Shown piece by piece: positions 35,562 to 42,625 of a stretch of DNA of 64,000 bases. The DNA is from Methylopila sp. M107. GTDB lineage: Bacteria; Pseudomonadota; Alphaproteobacteria; Rhizobiales; Methylopilaceae. The first letter of the stretch is position 1. Each line of letters starts with the position of its first letter. The notes under the pieces were generated by a model. That model had not been told where the DNA came from. It made no database searches and saw nothing but the letters and a program-made list of their open reading frames with translations. Location of the stretch: the NCBI RefSeq assembly GCF_000384475.1, contig NZ_ARWB01000001.1, positions 2,522,176 through 2,586,175 of the forward strand, given 5' to 3'. The translations under genes and the position numbers were made by a program.

Positions 35562-35872
35562 AGCCGGCTCCCGAAGTCCGGGCGCTTGACGCCCTCGACC
35601 ACGATCCGGCGCGCGAGGAAGTCCTCGCCCCGGTCGGTGATCTCGACGATGGAGAACTCGGGCTGGTCGCCGACCGCAATCAGCCTCACCAGGCCGAGCT
35701 CGGCCAACCCGCGCAGCTCGGTCCGGATCCAGTCATGCGTCTGCATGTGGCCGCTCAGCTCGAGCACGTCGCGGAACATGCGAGCCGGCAAGCGGCCGTT
35801 CACCTGGCGTTTCAGCTCCTGCAGCATGACGAGGCGCGCCTCTTCGCGCGCGAGTTCGGCGAAAGGCTTCAT
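35558..35872 (-). CDS. Phage winged-helix-like protein (VpaChn25_0724 type, Mu gp26 position)
   Basis: A 104-aa protein. The pattern [59 protein letters not shown] looks like a winged helix. The family occurs at this position in Mu-like phages. Function unknown. Confidence 0.68.
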   Translation of the reverse strand: MKPFAELAREEARLVMLQELKRQVNGRLPARMFRDVLELSGHMQTHDWIRTELRGLAELGLVRLIAVGDQPEFSIVEITDRGEDFLARRIVVEGVKRPDFGSRL

Positions 35873-36234
35873 GTCGTGGCCTCGTCCCTCTTCTTCGCTT
35901 CGGACATCTGGAACTCGTAGATGAGGTGAGTCTGGCGGACGACGCTTTCGAGCGCGGTCGCGATGCGCTCGACGCGCACCTCGATGGCATGGACGTGGTC
36001 TTTCGTCGGCAGGTGCGAGATCGCCCGTTCGACGTCGACGACGCGCTTGTCGGTCGTGTCCATCTTGGACTCGAGCAGCGCGACCTTGACCTCGAGATTG
36101 CCCACATCGGCCTTCGAGGCGGATTTCTGCGCGACGCCCCAGATCCCGAGGAACAGGAATGCGAACACGATGAAGAGCACGAAGGCGATGACGCCGAAAT
36201 CGGCGTCGATCGTTGTGATCTCGGCCGCCGTCAT
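35869..36234 (-). CDS. DUF2730 membrane protein (Mu gp25-like)
   Basis: A 121-aa protein with one membrane segment at about residues 16-34 (VIAFVLFIVFAFLFLGIWGV). A long coiled coil follows (VGNLEVKVALLESKMDTTDKRVVDVERAI). It starts at the ATG at 36234, overlapping the previous stop. The shape suits a spanin-like or lysis accessory role, but this is unproven. Confidence 0.72.
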   Translation of the reverse strand: MTAAEITTIDADFGVIAFVLFIVFAFLFLGIWGVAQKSASKADVGNLEVKVALLESKMDTTDKRVVDVERAISHLPTKDHVHAIEVRVERIATALESVVRQTHLIYEFQMSEAKKRDEATT

Positions 36235-36668
36235 GACTGCGCGCCCGCGTCGGGCTCCAGGCCGACCTCGAGCAGCGCGTCGATCGGCAGCGCGCCCGCC
36301 TTCACCTGTCGGACGCCGGCGAGGAACATCTTCATCTGCTGGCGCAGCATGTGGGTGTCGAAGCGGCTTTGGTGGACTTCTTCCCGTAGCGCGTCGTAAC
36401 GGTCGGTAACGGAGGCGAGGCGGTCGTGGAGCGCATCCTCGCGCGCCTGCGACGCCGTGAGAGCCGCCAGCATGCTGGCCTGAAAGTCCTCGACCTGAAC
36501 CTCGGTTTTCGCCCGCGTCAGCCACGACAGCCACCCGGCCTTGTGCATCGCTATGACGAGGCCGGCGACGCCGCCGATCACGCTCAGCCAGATCGGCCCG
36601 GCCACGCCGAACGCGTTCGCGATATTCTGCAGCGCCTCCGTGTCGGCCCCGGCGGGCGCCCCTTCCAC
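36231..36668 (-). CDS. Membrane-anchored coiled-coil protein of the lysis region
   Basis: A 145-aa protein with a membrane segment at about residues 24-42 (GPIWLSVIGGVAGLVIAMH). Heptad-rich helix follows (LHDRLASVTDRYDALREEVHQSRFDTHMLRQQMKMFL). It sits between the likely holin and DUF2730. It could be an i-spanin; no classical spanin lipoprotein partner is visible. Confidence 0.6.
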   Translation of the reverse strand: MEGAPAGADTEALQNIANAFGVAGPIWLSVIGGVAGLVIAMHKAGWLSWLTRAKTEVQVEDFQASMLAALTASQAREDALHDRLASVTDRYDALREEVHQSRFDTHMLRQQMKMFLAGVRQVKAGALPIDALLEVGLEPDAGAQS

Positions 36669-36672
36669 GGGC

Positions 36673-37110
36673 CTAAGTCCTCTGCCGATACAGATGGATC
36701 ACCGATATCCAGGCGACGAAGCCGACCACGAGATAGGTCGGGCCGCCTGTGGTCACCGCCCGCGCCATGAAGCTGCCGATCAGCAGCCAGACGGAGCCTC
36801 CGAACCACAGAACAAGCGATCGAAATGTGCGCGCCTCGGGCTGCAGATATGCCACCAGGTGGCAGATCGCGAGTCCGGCGAACAGGCCGACCATCGCCTG
36901 CTGCGTGAGAAACGAAACGCCGACCAGCGCCAATCTGCCCATCACCTCCGGATTGAAGGTGATCGCCCAGACCCAGCCCGCCGAGATCACCATCAAACCG
37001 AAATCGACGCCTCGGATCTGGCGGTGATCGAAGAACGAATGGACGAAGCTCACCGACCAGAGCACCAGCGCGTCGAGCGTCCGGGCGATCGCCCCGCGAG
37101 CGATCAGCAT
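36673..37110 (-). CDS. Polytopic membrane protein, candidate holin
   Basis: A 145-aa protein with about four hydrophobic segments (LDALVLWSVSFVHSFF, FGLMVISAGWVWAITF, AMVGLFAGLAICHLVAYL and LVLWFGGSVWLLIGSFMA). It starts 9 bp after the lysin stop. Position and topology suggest a holin. The ATG at 37110 was preferred to upstream codons inside the lysin gene. Confidence 0.6.
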   Translation of the reverse strand: MLIARGAIARTLDALVLWSVSFVHSFFDHRQIRGVDFGLMVISAGWVWAITFNPEVMGRLALVGVSFLTQQAMVGLFAGLAICHLVAYLQPEARTFRSLVLWFGGSVWLLIGSFMARAVTTGGPTYLVVGFVAWISVIHLYRQRT

Positions 37111-37118
37111 CGCCGCGG

Positions 37119-37943
37119 TCAAAGCCGCGCCGCCTGGACATGCATGTAATCGTAGTTCCGAGCGCGGCCGAGCGAGACCCACCCTTCTTCCTCCCAAAAC
37201 TGCCAGAAGCGGACGGCGTCATCCTTGGCGAGACGCGCCCTGTCCCGACCCCAGCGAAGCTGATTGCGCTCGGGATCGAAGTCGATCGCGATGCCCCACG
37301 AGTGCATCGAGTAGGACGAGCCGCCACGCATCTTGCGGACCGCGAGCGAGCCGCCGAACAGATCGAGCCCCAGTTCGCGGATGCCGGTTTCGCCGTAGTG
37401 ATCCTTGGACCGGTTGAGGACGCGCAGCGCGCTCGGCGCGACCTTCGTATGAAGCGTCATGCGCGAGACCGTCTTCGTCTTGTCCCATGCGAGCTTCATC
37501 GGGAACGGCAGCGCGATCTGTGTCTGGCTGGTGTTCACGGCGCCGTAGAAGCCCGGCACGCCGCCCTGCGTAGGCCAGTTGTTCTTGACCGCCGCCGCCG
37601 CAGACGGCTTGGCCGTAGGGGTGAGCAGCGCCGCCACCGGTGCGGGCACGTTCGAAACGCGCTGCGCGTTCTGCCACCGCTCCCAGGCCTCACGCGTGTT
37701 CGGGCCGACCAGCCCGTCGATCGCGCTCATCGCGGGATAGAACGCGAGCTTCTGCAGAATGATCTGCTCGGCGGCCACCCGCAGTCGCGCCTTGGCCCAG
37801 CCGCGCACGCCGGCGGCGCCGAGCTTGGCGATCACGAAGTTCGCGATCGCGGCCTCAGTTTCGGGGCCCACGTCGCCGTCGACGGCGCCGGCGTATTGGC
37901 GCTCATTGGCGAGCGCGCGCTGCAGGGAGAGGTTGTCGATCAT
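37119..37943 (-). CDS. Endolysin with two peptidoglycan-binding motifs and an M15 peptidase domain
   Basis: A 274-aa lysis enzyme. Two PG-binding-type helices appear at about 18-35 (AGAVDGDVGPETEAAI) and 73-91 (SAIDGLVGPNTREAWERW). The C-terminal M15/VanY-type zinc peptidase shows His214 and Asp221 in SMHSWGIAIDFDPERN and His268 in YDYMHVQ. It should cut peptide cross-links in murein. It starts 85 bp after the copy-3 palindrome and directly follows the late activator gene, the order of C and lys in Mu. Confidence 0.85.
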   Translation of the reverse strand: MIDNLSLQRALANERQYAGAVDGDVGPETEAAIANFVIAKLGAAGVRGWAKARLRVAAEQIILQKLAFYPAMSAIDGLVGPNTREAWERWQNAQRVSNVPAPVAALLTPTAKPSAAAAVKNNWPTQGGVPGFYGAVNTSQTQIALPFPMKLAWDKTKTVSRMTLHTKVAPSALRVLNRSKDHYGETGIRELGLDLFGGSLAVRKMRGGSSYSMHSWGIAIDFDPERNQLRWGRDRARLAKDDAVRFWQFWEEEGWVSLGRARNYDYMHVQAARL

Positions 37944-38027
37944 GGGCTGTATCGGGTTAGCGGCTTGACGAAGCGGCGCGTTTCGCGTCCGACTTCGGCC
38001 ACCATCCCTTTGCGAGCCGGGATTTCA

Positions 38028-38049
38028 GGGGCTGAACGGGTTCAGCCCC
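38028..38049. promoter_or_regulatory. Palindrome upstream of the endolysin gene (copy 3 of 3)
   Basis: GGGGCTGAAC at 38028-38037 and its complement at 38040-38049 flank GG. The right arm overlaps the stop codon of the Mor/C-type activator (38042-38044). It is 85 bp upstream of the endolysin start, where Mu has its C-dependent lys promoter. Confidence 0.6.
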
Positions 38050-38512
38050 GAGAGCGCTTTCGAACAGGCTTCGAAGGCTGTTCGAGCCCGGCCTCGAACA
38101 GCGTCGGACGCGTGGGATCGGGCTCTGTCGCCGCGCGCATCCGCGCTTTCGCGTACCAAGCGGTGCGCTCATGGAGACCCGCCTCGCGGGCCGCTTGCCG
38201 CGGCGCCATCCCGGACGCGAGTTTCTCTCGCAGCTGGCGCTTTGCCCTTTCCATCACGCCCTCGGGACCGACCGGCACCACGATCTGCCGCGCGCCGCGC
38301 TCGCGATCGTCTGGATCAAGGGTTCTAAAATGCGCGCATATCCGGTCGGCCGCCTCCCGGCCGACCGCCTGGACGAGCCAGTGGCCGTCTTTGGCGCGCG
38401 CGGGGATCGAGACACGCCGGCCGCCGGCAGCCCGCGCCAGCGCCAGCGCCGCGTCGAGACCGGCGGCCTCGGCGACGTCGCGCAAAAGCGGGGGCAGCCA
38501 CGAAAAGCTCAA
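38042..38512 (-). CDS. Mor/C-family late transcription activator
   Basis: A 156-aa protein from a TTG that overlaps the methyltransferase stop (TTGA). The middle resembles Mor/C dimerisation sequence (AALALARAAGGRRVSIPARAKDGHWLVQAVGREAADRICAHF). A helix-turn-helix follows (LASGMAPRQAAREAGLHERTAWYAKARMR). In Mu, Mor and C bind dyad sites to turn on middle and late promoters. Its place just before lys is that of Mu C. The C-terminal tail is basic. Confidence 0.72.
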   Translation of the reverse strand: MSFSWLPPLLRDVAEAAGLDAALALARAAGGRRVSIPARAKDGHWLVQAVGREAADRICAHFRTLDPDDRERGARQIVVPVGPEGVMERAKRQLREKLASGMAPRQAAREAGLHERTAWYAKARMRAATEPDPTRPTLFEAGLEQPSKPVRKRSRG

Positions 38513-39213
38513 GCGCCGACCCCCTCGAACAGAGGAGCGTCGGCTGGCGGGCACCAGCGGCGGATGTCTTCGATCGTCTCCAGCCGTTTGCGGCATGGCG
38601 GGATGAAGGTGACCGGCTTGGCGAGATACCCACGCCGGCCGCCCGTCCAACCGATCCACGAATAGGCCGTGGCTCCACGCCCCTTCGGGTCGTAACGGCC
38701 GCGGAACATCGGGACGCGCTCGACATAGGGCGCGTAGATGTCGGGCGGCGATTTCGAGAACAGCTGCTCGAAGCGCGTCTCGCCTTCGAGCCAAGCGCTA
38801 CGGACCAGCGCGAACACCCAGAACAGCTCGCCGAACTCGCCTGCCTCGAGAGCCGCCGTGACCAGCTTCTGCGCGATGTTGTAGGGCGGGTTCATCGCCA
38901 CGAGGTCGCAGCGTCGCCCGAAAGCCTGCGGCTCCAGTGCGTCGAGCACCTCGTAGCCGCGGCCATAGTCGAAGACGTCGCTGCCTTGGCAGCTGCAGAG
39001 GTTTTCCTTGAGCGTCTCAACCATGTGGCCTTCGCCGCAGCACGGATCCCGCCCGATCAGATCGGCAGGTTCGTGATCGCCGCCGAGCGCCGGCGTCAGC
39101 ACGAATTCGACGAAAGCCCGCGTCGCCCAGGGCGGCGTCGGGAAGAAGTCGAGCGAGGTCGGCGGCTCGCGCCGGCTGGCCATGATCGAGCGGGCGCCGC
39201 GCGGCAGCGTCAT
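38509..39213 (-). CDS. N6-adenine-type DNA methyltransferase
   Basis: A 234-aa protein with the catalytic NPPY motif (LVAMNPPYNIAQKL) and an upstream SAM-region DLIGRDPCCGEGHMVETL. Late aromatic-rich sequence GRGATAYSWIGWTGG is typical of phage adenine methylases. It begins FFPTPPWATRAFVEF, common in Rhizobiales phage homologues. ATG overlaps the preceding stop by 4 bp. No restriction partner is present. Confidence 0.8.
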   Translation of the reverse strand: MTLPRGARSIMASRREPPTSLDFFPTPPWATRAFVEFVLTPALGGDHEPADLIGRDPCCGEGHMVETLKENLCSCQGSDVFDYGRGYEVLDALEPQAFGRRCDLVAMNPPYNIAQKLVTAALEAGEFGELFWVFALVRSAWLEGETRFEQLFSKSPPDIYAPYVERVPMFRGRYDPKGRGATAYSWIGWTGGRRGYLAKPVTFIPPCRKRLETIEDIRRWCPPADAPLFEGVGA

Positions 39214-39539
39214 CGCCGTCCGCCCTTGCCGAAGCGGCAGGCGCGCGGCCGGCGCGCGCGTTTCGTGGTGACGACGGCGCCGTCCTTGATAGCGAAATGC
39301 AGCTCGCCGATGACGACCACGAAACGCTCGTGGCCGGCGATCTGTCCCGCTTCCCTGCCGCGTGCGGTTGCGTCAGCGATCTGCTTCCGGATCGCATCGA
39401 CGTCGAGGCCCCACGCGCGCTCGAGAAAGCGCACGACAGCGTGATCCGACACGGCCCACTGCGGGCCGACATCGACCTCGCGCTCGCCGCGAATACCAAG
39501 ATGAGGAGCGCGGACCTTCGAACGTGCGTCACTCATCAA
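39210..39539 (-). CDS. Hypothetical phage protein
   Basis: A 109-aa basic protein. The centre (AVSDHAVVRFLERAWGLDVDAIRKQIAD, then VVIGELHFAIKDGAVVTT) looks folded; the last 18 residues are Arg/Lys-rich. The arrangement is seen in many proteobacterial phages but I cannot name it. Confidence 0.6.
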   Translation of the reverse strand: MMSDARSKVRAPHLGIRGEREVDVGPQWAVSDHAVVRFLERAWGLDVDAIRKQIADATARGREAGQIAGHERFVVVIGELHFAIKDGAVVTTKRARRPRACRFGKGGRR

Positions 39540-39735
39540 GCTCGAGCTCCCTCTGAAACGATCCCGGCTCCCGCCGATCGCGCGCGCGCTCGATCTCGGC
39601 CGTCTCGATCGACGCCTGCAGCTCGGCGTGCACGAGCGCCTGCAGCCGGATCACGTCCACGAACACCGGTCGGCCGTCGGCCCGCTTGCGCTGAATGCGC
39701 CGCCGGAGATCCAGGATGGCGGGCGAGGTGGGCAT
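39529..39735 (-). CDS. Small helical hypothetical protein
   Basis: A 68-aa, charged, probably all-helical protein (LRRRIQRKRADGRPVFVDVIRLQALVHAELQASIETAEIERARD). It overlaps its downstream neighbour by 11 bp and lies between GemA and that gene. Not recognised. Confidence 0.55.
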   Translation of the reverse strand: MPTSPAILDLRRRIQRKRADGRPVFVDVIRLQALVHAELQASIETAEIERARDRREPGSFQRELELDE

Positions 39736-39741
39736 GACGGC

Positions 39742-40386
39742 TCATGCCCCCGCCTCGGCGCGCGCGCGCCGTAAGCGCTCGCTCGCCGCCCGTGTGAGCT
39801 CGTCGAGCGAGCGCGGGTCGGCGGCCAGAAACCTGCGCCCGGGAAACTCGGCGAAGTGAGGATCGACGCCGGCGGCCGTTAGCGCCCGGCGGATCGCGAG
39901 ATAGACCGCCCGCTTGGCGTCGGCGCCGCCGTCATCCTCGGCGCCGGACCAGTCGACGTGGGCGACGCGCGCGAGCCAGCTCTTCAGCGCTTCGATCACC
40001 TTGCGGGCGTCGGCCGGGTCGCGCAGCCAGCGGGTGTTCTGGATGTGCGTCTGGCGCTCGATGAAGGCGACCATCGCCGTGTCGGACCGCTCGCGAACGA
40101 CGCCGAGATGCCAGCCCGAGATCCACAGCGCGCGGATCTTCGCCACGTAGGGTCCTTCGAGCTTGAGCGCGCCGCCCACCTTCCGCCTGGCCGGGGCCGC
40201 TTGCGCGCCCGGGAGCTTCTGCAGGACGTCGATCACCTTGATCGCCTGGCGAAGGTCGAGCTCGCTCGATGAGCGCCGGCCGGTCTCGCGCTGCATCAGG
40301 TCCCGCCGCGTGTCCTCGTCGAGGCCGGCGTTGCGGGCGAGGACATGGATGCGGCGGATCTGGGCGGTGGAGGCGCGCTGGGTCAC
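39742..40386 (-). CDS. gemA: GemA/Mu gp16-family regulatory protein (DUF1018)
   Basis: A 214-aa protein. AQIRRIHVLARNAGLDEDTRRDLMQRETGRRSSSEL is the DUF1018 signature, followed by ALWISGWHLGVVRERSDTAMVAFIERQTHI. Mu GemA affects host gene expression and DNA relaxation. It starts with GTG overlapping the preceding stop by 4 bp. Confidence 0.85.
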   Translation of the reverse strand: MTQRASTAQIRRIHVLARNAGLDEDTRRDLMQRETGRRSSSELDLRQAIKVIDVLQKLPGAQAAPARRKVGGALKLEGPYVAKIRALWISGWHLGVVRERSDTAMVAFIERQTHIQNTRWLRDPADARKVIEALKSWLARVAHVDWSGAEDDGGADAKRAVYLAIRRALTAAGVDPHFAEFPGRRFLAADPRSLDELTRAASERLRRARAEAGA

Positions 40387-40790
40387 GTCATCACCCCGGC
40401 CGCTTCAAGGATCCTGGATCGGATGACGAGCCACAGATCGTGACAGAGGCCCCACGTTGCATCGCAGCGGCCGGCCGCTTCGGCCTGAGCCTCCGAACCC
40501 TCCGGCGCTTCTTGCCAGAGGCGGTAATTGAGCCGATGGCGGCGGCGGAAACGCGCGTGTTCCTTGCGCAGCTGTTCGGGCGCAGTGCGCCAGTGCTCGC
40601 CGCAACAAACCTCTTCGTTTATGTCCCAGCCGTCGCACTTGAATGTGCGTCCGCAGAAGGGAACGAAGCACGGCGTCCGCTCCCAGACGCGGCGGTAGCC
40701 GCAACGTTCGCACGCCAAAAGTCGTGGCGGTTTAAGACGCATAAGGCCGCTGCAGTTCGGCTGATTGCAGAAGATTCTACGGACCTTCAT
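40383..40790 (-). CDS. Cys-rich (zinc-ribbon-like) hypothetical protein
   Basis: A 135-aa protein with CNQPNCSG, LLACERCGYRRVW, FVPFCGRTFKCDGWDINEEVCCGEHW. The spaced Cys pairs suggest one or two zinc sites. It overlaps the methyltransferase stop by 4 bp and may act with the modification module. The ATG at 40790 was preferred over the much longer upstream frame. Confidence 0.65.
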   Translation of the reverse strand: MKVRRIFCNQPNCSGLMRLKPPRLLACERCGYRRVWERTPCFVPFCGRTFKCDGWDINEEVCCGEHWRTAPEQLRKEHARFRRRHRLNYRLWQEAPEGSEAQAEAAGRCDATWGLCHDLWLVIRSRILEAAGVMT

Positions 40791-41509
40791 TGGGCCGCGG
40801 CCTCCCGCATCCGCTCGAAAGCGATGTCGAAATAGGCCGGCTCCGCCTCCATCCCGACATAGCCGAGGCCGGCCTCGAGACAGGCGAGCCCGATCGGCGC
40901 GGAGCCCATGAACGGATCGAGCACCGGGCCGTCGATGATGGCGAGCAGGTCGCTCATCAGCCCGACCGGCTTTCCGGCAATGTGGTGCTTTTTCATCGGG
41001 ACGCGGTGGCGGAACACGCCGTCGACGATCGGGCCCTTCAAAGCCCGCGCGCCGTTGGTCCCCCACACCACGTATTCGGCCTGGTTGCGGTAGCGGCCGA
41101 GCTGCGGCCGGCCGGCGGCGGTCTTGTCCCAGACGACGATGCCGCGCCAGACCCAGCCGGCCGCCTGGAAGGCGTCGGTCGTGATCGGGAGCTGCCGCCA
41201 GTCGGTGAAGACGCCGCCGATGCCGCCCGTCTTCACGGCGCGCCGGGCGGCCGCCAGCCAGAGCGTCGACCAGGCGAGGTAAGAACGCTGGTCGCGGGTG
41301 TCCCCCTGAAACTCAGGGTATTTCCCGCGATCGCTGGAGCTTTGATATTTGGCGGAGGTGGGCTGCGCGCGGTCGGAGCGGAACGCCCCGCCCGAGCTGT
41401 AGGGCGGATCCCCGAGCAGCCCGCCCATTGATCCGGGCGCGAGCGCCCTCAAGAGTTCGAGGGCGTCGCCCTCCTGGAGGATGGCGGAGCCGATGGTGAC
41501 GGAGCGCAT
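40787..41509 (-). CDS. Site-specific DNA methyltransferase (DPPY type), downstream of com
   Basis: A 240-aa methylase. Catalytic motif DPPY appears first (GGLLGDPPYSSGG) and the SAM motif last (GPVLDPFMGSAPIGLACLEAG), which is the beta-class order used by N6-adenine or N4-cytosine enzymes. The ATG at 41509 lies inside the com gene (61-bp overlap), directly below a stem-loop. This is the place of mom in Mu, so it probably protects phage DNA from host restriction. Its target sequence is unknown. Confidence 0.83.
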   Translation of the reverse strand: MRSVTIGSAILQEGDALELLRALAPGSMGGLLGDPPYSSGGAFRSDRAQPTSAKYQSSSDRGKYPEFQGDTRDQRSYLAWSTLWLAAARRAVKTGGIGGVFTDWRQLPITTDAFQAAGWVWRGIVVWDKTAAGRPQLGRYRNQAEYVVWGTNGARALKGPIVDGVFRHRVPMKKHHIAGKPVGLMSDLLAIIDGPVLDPFMGSAPIGLACLEAGLGYVGMEAEPAYFDIAFERMREAAAQ

Positions 41510-41676
41510 GCCGAGCGACCTGAAGGACGCTCGCGGCGTTCGGGGGTGGGCTCGGAAGGCCTCAAATGGTTGATGGCGCCGCAGCGGCGACACTTGATCT
41601 CTAGCACGCCGGCGATTGCTCCGGGAGCTGCACGAAACAACAGCGCGCGGCAGGAGCCGCACTGAATTTTCTCCAC
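41449..41676 (-). CDS. com: Com-family translational regulator
   Basis: A 75-aa protein from a GTG at 41676. VEKIQCGSCRALLFRA and VLEIKCRRCGAINHLRP give the two CxxC knuckles of Mu Com. Mu Com binds the mom mRNA and opens its translation start. The last 20 codons here overlap the methyltransferase start. No clear Shine-Dalgarno precedes the GTG. Confidence 0.82.
   Translation of the reverse strand: MEKIQCGSCRALLFRAAPGAIAGVLEIKCRRCGAINHLRPSEPTPERRERPSGRSACAPSPSAPPSSRRATPSNS
41512..41533 (-). promoter_or_regulatory. RNA stem-loop at the methyltransferase start, candidate Com target
   Basis: On the mRNA strand CGAGCG and CGCTCG pair around a 10-base loop that contains CAGG. The stem ends 2 bases before the ATG. 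The only Shine-Dalgarno-like bases are thus in the loop and the spacer is in the stem. This suits a translation switch of the Com-mom kind. Confidence 0.55.
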
Positions 41677-41847
41677 GCGTTGGTAACCAGGACAGGCCGA
41701 CACTCGTCCGTGCTGCGCAGCAGCGGCGGGGCCGGCGGTAATCAGTATCCTGTCGGGCGGGGCTCGGTTGGCGCTGTTCCCCGCGGACGTCCTCTGACGG
41801 GGGCGTGCCCCCGCCACTAGTCGCCATGCTGGCGCGTGCGAATTCGA
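41677..41847. promoter_or_regulatory. Leader/promoter region of the com operon
   Basis: A 171-bp stretch without a convincing gene upstream of com. It contains a strong hairpin (GGGGGC/GCCCCC at 41799-41812). In Mu the com-mom promoter is separately controlled, so this may hold its own promoter. I do not see a clear -35/-10 pair. Confidence 0.35.
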
Positions 41848-42051
41848 TCACCTGCGCGCCCTCCGGTCGGCGCTCTCGCAGCGCCAGCGCGCGACGGCGC
41901 GGTCGGCATGCTCCTCGGCCCATTCGGCGATCGCCGCCGGCGCGCCGCTGAGGCATGCCATCGGCGCGATCGCGCTCGCCGAAACCAACAGCCGCTCTTC
42001 CCGGCAGTCCGCTGGCGCGCCGATCAGGCAGGAGACCAGGACGAGCTCCAT
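41848..42051 (-). CDS. Small hypothetical protein
   Basis: A 67-aa protein (MELVLVSCLIGAPADCREERLLVSASAIAPMACLSGAP) with three Cys and a slightly hydrophobic start. It overlaps the upstream stop by 1 bp (TGATG). Not recognised. Confidence 0.5.
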   Translation of the reverse strand: MELVLVSCLIGAPADCREERLLVSASAIAPMACLSGAPAAIAEWAEEHADRAVARWRCESADRRARR

Positions 42052-42254
42052 CAGATCAGCCCCTTTTCGCGCGCGACGCGCTCGGGGAGCGTGATCTCAG
42101 CGACGTCAGCGCCGAGCGCCGGCTTTCGCTCGATCTCGACCAGGGAGAGCGGAAGCCAGACGGCCTTGTCGCGATCGCCGTCGTCGCTGACGAGGATCGC
42201 CTTCGCAGTCTCGACGTGCACGCAGATCAGCAGGTCGACGAGGTCGCTTCTCAT
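42051..42254 (-). CDS. Small hypothetical protein
   Basis: A 67-aa protein (MRSDLVDLLICVHVETAKAILVSDDGDRDKAVWLPLSLVEIE). It resembles short early phage proteins with a single beta-sheet domain. It overlaps the winged-helix gene by 4 bp. Confidence 0.55.
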   Translation of the reverse strand: MRSDLVDLLICVHVETAKAILVSDDGDRDKAVWLPLSLVEIERKPALGADVAEITLPERVAREKGLI

Positions 42255-42625
42255 GCGGCCGCTCCAAGCTGTGCTTTCAGCTCGTCGCGCTGCGGCCTGT
42301 CGATGGCGTAACCTTGTCCCCAGACGGTTCTGATCTCGATCCCGAAAGGCCGAAGCTTCCGCCTCAGATGGCACACGAAAACGTCGATGATCTTCTGGTG
42401 AGGCGGGTCGTCGACGTCGAGCGCGTAGAGTGCCGTCATCAGCTCGTCTTTCGTCGCCATCGGTCGGTTCAGCAAGAACCCGAGGACGCTCGCTTGCTTC
42501 GGCGTGAGGCCCCATTCGATCGGCGTCAGCGTGCGGAAGCCGAGCAACTCTTCGAGCTGGACGACGCGTTCGCGCAGCTCGTCGTTCTCGGCCTCGACGA
42601 TCTCAAGCCGGCTTGCGTGATCCAC
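42251..42625 (-). CDS. Winged-helix DNA-binding protein (OmpR/PhoB C-terminal type)
   Basis: A 124-aa protein. A short coiled coil (SRLEIVEAENDELRERVVQLEELLG) precedes a Trans_reg_C domain (LTPKQASVLGFLLNRPMATKDELMTALYAL and IIDVFVCHLRRKLRPFGIEIRTVWGQGYAID). It resembles the output domain of response regulators such as CtrA but has no receiver. GTG start at 42625 with an AGGAG site upstream. It may be the middle regulator of the phage. Confidence 0.78.
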   Translation of the reverse strand: MDHASRLEIVEAENDELRERVVQLEELLGFRTLTPIEWGLTPKQASVLGFLLNRPMATKDELMTALYALDVDDPPHQKIIDVFVCHLRRKLRPFGIEIRTVWGQGYAIDRPQRDELKAQLGAAA

